DNA of 64,000 bases from Sipunculus nudus (Eukaryota; Annelida; Sipuncula; Golfingiida; Sipunculidae). Shown here piece after piece: positions 57,701-64,000 of the stretch; the first letter of the stretch is position 1; the number at the start of each line of letters is the position of its first letter. Both the position numbers and the translations under genes were made by a program. A model generated the notes under the pieces. That model made no database searches. It worked only from the letters and a program-made list of their open reading frames with translations, and was not told the origin of the DNA. Where the stretch lies: assembly GCA_026874595.1 (NCBI GenBank), contig CM049322.1, positions 26,974,340-27,038,339 of the forward strand, in the 5' to 3' direction.

Positions 57701-60700
57701 GATCTACAGACCGGAACAAATGATATGGAAGTGATCTACAGAACTGAAAAAAAGGTATGAAAATGACCTTCAGACCAGAAGAAGGTATGGAAGTGAACTA
57801 CAGACCGGAACAAAAGGTGTGGAAGTGATCTACAGACCGGAACAAATGATATGGAAGTGATCTACAGACCGGAAAAAAAAATTATAACAATGATCTTCAG
57901 ACCAGAAGAAGGTATGGAAAAGATGTACAGACCGGAACAAAAGGTGTGGAAGTTATTTACAGACCGGAAGATAAGGTATAACAATGATCTTTAGACCAGA
58001 AGAAGGTATGGAAGTGATCTTCAGACCGGAACAAAAGTTATGGAAGTGATCTACAGACCGGATAAAATGGTATGAAAGTGATCTACAGAACTGAAAAAAG
58101 TTATGACAATGATCTTCAGACCAGAAGAAGGTATTGAAGTGATCTACAGACAGGAACAAAAGGTGTGGAAGTGATCTACAGACCGGAACAAATGATATGG
58201 GAGTGATCTACAGACCGGAAAAAAGGTATAACAATGATCTTCAGACCAGAAGAAGGTATGGAAGTGATCTACAGACCGGAACAAAAGTTCTGGAAGTGAT
58301 CTTCAGACCGGATAAAATGGTATGAAAGTGATCTACAGAGCTGAAAAAAGGTATGACAATGATCTTCAGACCACAAGAAGGTATGGAAGTGATCTACAGA
58401 CCGAAACAAATGATATGGAAGTGATCTACAGACCGGAAAAAAGGTATAACAATGATCTTTAGACCAGAAGAAGGTATGGAAGTGATCTACAGACCGAAAC
58501 AAAGGTGTGGAAGTGATCTACAGACCGAAAAAAAGTATAACAATGATCTTCAGACCAGAAGAAGGTGTGGAAGTGATCTACAGACCGGAACAAATGATAT
58601 GGAAGTGATCTACAGACCGGAAAAAAGGTATAACAATGATCTTCAGACCAGAAGAAGGTATGGAAGTGATCTACAGACCGGAACAAATGATATGGAAGTG
58701 ATCTACAGACCGGAAAAAAGGTATAACAATGATCTTTAGACCAGAAGAAGGTATGGAAGTGATCTACAAATCGGAACAAAGGTGTGGAAGTGATCTACAG
58801 ACCGGAAAAAAGTATAACAATGATCTTCAGACCAAAGGAAGGTGTGGAAGTGATCGACAGACCGGAACAAATGATATGGAAGTGATCTACAGACCGGAAA
58901 AAAGGTATAACAATGATCTTCAGACCAGAAGAAGGTATGGAAGTGATCTACAGACCGGAACAAATGTTACGGAAGTGATCTTGAGACCGGAAAAAATGGT
59001 ATGACAATGATCTTCAGACCAGAAGAAGGTATGGAAGTGATCTTCAGACCGGAACAAAAGGTGTGGAAGTGATCTACAGACCGGAACAAATGATATGGAA
59101 GTGATCTACAGACGGAAAAAGGTATAACAATGATCTTCAGACCAGAAGAAGGTATGGAAGTGATCTACAGACCGGAACAAAAGGTGTGGAAGTGATCTAC
59201 AGACCGGAACAAATGATATGGAAGTGATCTACAGACCGGAAAAAAAATTATAACAATGATCTTCAGACCAGAAGAAGGTATGGAAAAGATGTACAGACCG
59301 GAACAAAAGGTGTGGAAGTTATTTACAGACCGGAAGAAAAGGTATAACAATGATCTTTAGACCAGAAGAAGGTATGGAAGTGATCTTCAGACTGGAACAA
59401 AAGTTATGGAAGTGATCTACAGACCGGATAAAATGGTATCAAAGTGATCTACAGAACTGAAAAAAGGTATGACAATGTTCTTCAGACCAGAAGAAGGTAT
59501 GGAAGTGATCTACAGACCGGAACAAATGATATGGAAGTGATCTACAGACCGGAAAAAAGGTATAACAATGATCTTTAGACCAGAAGAAGGTATGGAAGTG
59601 ATCTACAGACCGGAACAAAGGTGTGGAAGTGATCTACAGACCGAAAAAAAAGTATAACAATGATCTTCAGACCAGAAGAAGGTGTGGAAGTGATCTACAG
59701 ACCGGAACAAATGATATGGAAGTGATCTACAGACCGGAAAAAAGGTATAACAATGATCTTCAGACCATAAGAAGGTATGGAAGTGATCTACAGACCGGAA
59801 CAAATGATATGGAAGTGATCTACAGACCGGAAAAAAGGTATAACAATGATCTTTAGACCAGAAGAAGGTATGGAAGTGATCTACAGATCGGAATAAATGA
59901 TACGGAAGTGATCTACAGATCGGAAAAAAGGTATAACAATGATCTTTAGACCAGAAGAAGGTATGGAAGTGATCTACAGACCGGAACAAATGATATGGAA
60001 GTGATCTACAGACCGGAAAAAAGGTATAACAATGATCTTCAGACCGGAACAAAAGGTGTGGAAGTGATCTACAGACCGGAACAAATGATATGGAAGTGAT
60101 CTACAGACGGAAAAAGGTATAACAATGATCTTCAGACCAGAAGAAGGTATGGAAGTGATCTACAGACCGGAACAAAAGGTGTGGAAGTGATCTACAGACC
60201 GGAACAAATGATATGGAAGTGATCTACAGACCGGAAAAAAAATTAAAACAATGATCTTCAGACCAGAAGAAGGTATGGAAAAGATGTACAGACCGGAACA
60301 AAAGGTGTGGAAGTTATTTACAGACCGGAAGATAAGGTATAACAATGATCTTTAGACCAGAAGAAGGTATGGAAGTGATCTTCAGACCGGAACAAAAGTT
60401 ATGGAAGTGATCTACAGACCGGAAAAAAAGTATAACAATGATCTTCAGACCAGAAGAAGGTATGGAAGTGATCTACAGACCGGAAAAAAGGTATAACAAT
60501 GATCTTCGGACCAGAAGAAGGTATGGAAGTGATCTACTGACCGGAACAAAAGGTGTGGAAGTGATCTACAGACCGGAACAAATGATATGGAAGTGATCTA
60601 CAGAACTGAAAAAAAGGTATGAAAATGACCTTCAGACCAGAAGAAGGTATGGAAGTGAACTACAGACCGGAACAAAAGGTGTGGAAGTGATCTACAGACC

Positions 60701-63700
60701 GGAACAAATGATATGGAAGTGATCTACAGACCGGAAAAAAAATTATAACAATGATCTTCAGACCAGAAGAAGGTATGGAAAAGATGTACAGACCGGAACA
60801 AAAGGTGTGGAAGTTATTTACAGACCGGAAGATAAGGTATAACAATGATCTTTAGACCAGAAGAAGGTATGGAAGTGATCTTCAGACCGGAACAAAAGTT
60901 ATGGAAGTGATCTACAGACCGGATAAAATGGTATGAAAGTGATCTACAGAACTGAAAAAAGTTATGACAATGATCTTCAGACCAGAAGAAGGTATTGAAG
61001 TGATCTACAGACAGGAACAAAAGGTGTGGAAGTGATCTACAGACCGGAACAAATGATATGGGAGTGATCTACAGACCGGAAAAAAGGTATAACAATGATC
61101 TTCAGACCAGAAGAAGGTATGGAAGTGATCTACAGACCGGAACAAAAGTTCTGGAAGTGATCTTCAGACCGGATAAAATGGTATGAAAGTGATCTACAGA
61201 GCTGAAAAAAGGTATGACAATGATCTTCAGACCACAAGAAGGTATGGAAGTGATCTACAGACCGAAACAAATGATATGGAAGTGATCTACAGACCGGAAA
61301 AAAGGTATAACAATGATCTTTAGACCAGAAGAAGGTATGGAAGTGATCTACAGACCGGAACAAAGGTGTGGAAGTGATCTACAGACCGAAAAAAAGTATA
61401 ACAATGATCTTCAGACCAGAAGAAGGTGTGGAAGTGATCTACAGACCGGAACAAATGATATGGAAGTGATCTACAGACCGGAAAAAAGGTATAACAATGA
61501 TCTTCAGACCAGAAGAAGGTATGGAAGTGATCTACAGACCGGAACAAATGATATGGAAGTGATCTACAGACCGGAAAAAAGGTATAACAATGATCTTTAG
61601 ACCAGAAGAAGGTATGGAAGTGATCTACAAATCGGAACAAAGGTGTGGAAGTGATCTACAGACCGGAAAAAAGTATAACAATGATCTTCAGACCAAAGGA
61701 AGGTGTGGAAGTGATCGACAGACCGGAACAAATGATATGGAAGTGATCTACAGACCGGAAAAAAGGTATAACAATGATCTTCAGACCAGAAGAAGGTATG
61801 GAAGTGATCTACAGACCGGAACAAATGTTACGGAAGTGATCTTGAGACCGGAAAAAATGGTATGACAATGATCTTCAGACCAGAAGAAGGTATGGAAGTG
61901 ATCTTCAGACCGGAACAAAAGGTGTGGAAGTGATCTACAGACCGGAACAAATGATATGGAAGTGATCTACAGACGGAAAAAGGTATAACAATGATCTTCA
62001 GACCAGAAGAAGGTATGGAAGTGATCTACAGACCGGAACAAAAGGTGTGGAAGTGATCTACAGACCGGAACAAATGATATGGAAGTGATCTACAGACCGG
62101 AAAAAAAATTATAACAATGATCTTCAGACCAGAAGAAGGTATGGAAAAGATGTACAGACCGGAACAAAAGGTGTGGAAGTTATTTACAGACCGGAAGAAA
62201 AGGTATAACAATGATCTTTAGACCAGAAGAAGGTATGGAAGTGATCTTCAGACTGGAACAAAAGTTATGGAAGTGATCTACAGACCGGATAAAATGGTAT
62301 CAAAGTGATCTACAGAACTGAAAAAAGGTATGACAATGATCTTCAGACCAGAAGAAGGTATGGAAGTGATCTACAGACCGGAACAAATGATATGGAAGTG
62401 ATCTACAGACCGGAAAAAAGGTATAACAATGATCTTTAGACCAGAAGAAGGTATGGAAGTGATCTACAGACCGGAACAAAGGTGTGGAAGTGATCTACAG
62501 ACCGAAAAAAAGTATAACAATGATCTTCAGACCAGAAGAAGGTGTGGAAGTGATCTACAGACCGGAACAAATGATATGGAAGTGATCTACAGACCGGAAA
62601 AAAGGTATAACAATGATCTTCAGACCATAAGAAGGTATGGAAGTGATCTACAGACCGGAACAAATGATATGGAAGTGATCTACAGACCGGAAAAAAGGTA
62701 TAACAATGATCTTTAGACCAGAAGAAGGTATGGAAGTGATCTACAGATCGGAATAAATGATACGGAAGTGATCTACAGATCGGAAAAAAGGTATAACAAT
62801 GATCTTTAGACCAGAAGAAGGTATGGAAGTGATCTACAGACCGGAACAAATGATATGGAAGTGATCTACAGACCGGAAAAAAGGTATAACAATGATCTTC
62901 AGACCGGAACAAAAGGTGTGGAAGTGATCTACAGACCGGAACAAATGATATGGAAGTGATCTACAGACGGAAAAAGGTATAACAATGATCTTCAGACCAG
63001 AAGAAGGTATGGAAGTGATCTACAGACCGGAACAAAAGGTGTGGAAGTGATCTACAGACCGGAACAAATGATATGGAAGTGATCTACAGACCGGAAAAAA
63101 AATTAAAACAATGATCTTCAGACCAGAAGAAGGTATGGAAAAGATGTACAGACCGGAACAAAAGGTGTGGAAGTTATTTACAGACCGGAAGAAAAGGTAT
63201 AACAATGATCTTTAGACCAGAAGAAGGTATGGAAGTGATCTTCAGACCGGAACAAAAGTTATGGAAGTGATCTACAGACCGGATAAAATGGTATTAAAGT
63301 GATCTACAGAACTGAAAAAAGGTATGACAATGATCTTCAGACCAGAAGAAGGTATGGAAGTGATCTACAGACCGGAACAAATGATATGGAAGTGATCTAC
63401 AGACCGGAAAAAAGGTATAACAATGATCTTTAGACCAGAAGAAGGTATGGAAGTGATCTACAGACTGGAACAAAGGTATAACAATGATCTTCGGACCAGA
63501 AGAAGGTATGGAAGTGATCTACTGACCGGAACAAAAGGTGTGGAAGTGATCTACAGACCGGAACAAATGATATGGAAGTGATCTACAGAACTGAAAAAAA
63601 GGTATGAAAATGACCTTCAGACCAGAAGAAGGTATGGAAGTGAACTACAGACCGGAACAAAAGGTGTGGAAGTGATCTACAGACCGGAACAAATGATATG

Positions 63701-64000
63701 GAAGTGATCTACAGACCGGAAAAAAAAATTATAACAATGATCTTCAGACCAGAAGAAGGTATGGAAAAGATGTACAGACCGGAACAAAAGGTGTGGAAGT
63801 TATTTACAGACCGGAAGATAAGGTATAACAATGATCTTTAGACCAGAAGAAGGTATGGAAGTGATCTTCAGACCGGAACAAAAGTTATGGAAGTGATCTA
63901 CAGACCGGATAAAATGGTATGAAAGTGATCTACAGAACTGAAAAAAGTTATGACAATGATCTTCAGACCAGAAGAAGGTATTGAAGTGATCTACAGACAG
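51771..64000. repeat. ~30-bp satellite array, right block (continues past the window)
   Basis: Same monomer family as the left block, running uninterrupted to the last base. The first ~1.29 kb (51771-53056) repeats 48212-49497 with an offset of 3,559 bases and a handful of differences. From about 57.5 kb a 2.86-kb higher-order repeat dominates. No exon of the DPP4-like gene was detected. Confidence 0.97.
57480..63900. repeat. ~2.86-kb higher-order repeat, about 2.2 units
   Basis: 57953-59350 recurs at 60814-62211 with an offset of 2,861 and near identity, and 60160-60345 recurs at 63020-63205 (2,860). The marker GAACTGAAAAAAAGGTATGA occurs at 57741, 60603 and 63588, so the last interval (2,985) includes an additional ~120 bp, about four monomers. 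Confidence 0.9.

Noticed and set aside
43000-64000. Dozens of open frames with Cys/His-rich repeats (minus) or Arg/Asp-rich repeats (plus), suggestive of zinc fingers
   Set aside because: They arise from 30-bp satellite monomers, appear on both strands, are all broken at monomer-length variants, and have no conserved start or splice context. The Cys/His spacing does not match C2H2 fingers.
40570-64000. CRISPR-like array of regularly spaced repeats
   Set aside because: Repeats are contiguous with no unique spacers, the genome is eukaryotic, and no cas genes are present.

Overview
This window is from a eukaryotic nuclear genome. It shows spliced exons with consensus GT..AG sites, AATAAA-type poly(A) signals, LTR and non-LTR retrotransposons, cut-and-paste DNA transposons, many poly(G)/poly(C) tracts and more than 20 kb of satellite. 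The retroelement types (Gypsy elements with a particular gag N-terminus, an L2/CR1-type LINE, a pogo-type element, a tandem-core element of the Pearl/HINE architecture) suggest a marine invertebrate, most likely a mollusc or other lophotrochozoan. Taxonomy is inference. Nothing bacterial or viral (capsid or envelope) was seen.

Layout. 0-8.5 kb: mostly unrecognised DNA, a CpG-rich zone holding two tandem MITE-like units (3.36-4.47 kb), and a 5'-truncated LINE with a perfect 15-bp target duplication (5.78-7.23 kb). 8.5-16.7 kb: a possible exon, a partial LTR element, and a decayed minus-strand Gypsy element (LTR at 16.05-16.69 kb, truncated LTR at 9.83-9.95 kb). A 2-kb CACTA-like DNA transposon containing intron/exon-like structure is nested inside the Gypsy element. 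16.7-25.5 kb: a TA-flanked inverted-repeat element, an L2-like LINE, the last coding exon of an unrecognised plus-strand gene (21.33-21.90 kb) and a second LTR-gag-protease remnant.

26.0-40.4 kb: the last five coding exons of a minus-strand dipeptidyl peptidase 4-like serine protease (family S9B). They carry all three catalytic residues: Ser in the exon at 40.4 kb, Asp at 35.5 kb, His at 26.4 kb. Phases agree at all four junctions. Almost every intron carries its own minisatellite. One of these, 57 bp x ~20, is an amplified copy of the exon end plus its 5' splice site.

40.5-64 kb: a ~30-bp satellite with several generations of higher-order repeats (about 0.50, 2.11 and 2.86 kb, plus a duplication offset of 3,559 bp). 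It lies in the DPP4-like intron that separates the serine exon from the rest of the gene upstream, beyond this window. A 1.85-kb tandem-core mobile element sits inside the satellite at 49.92-51.77 kb, and a paralogous empty site is visible at 48.21 kb.

The only convincingly functional gene content is the DPP4-like 3' half and probably the 21.3-kb exon. The rest is mobile or tandemly repeated DNA.
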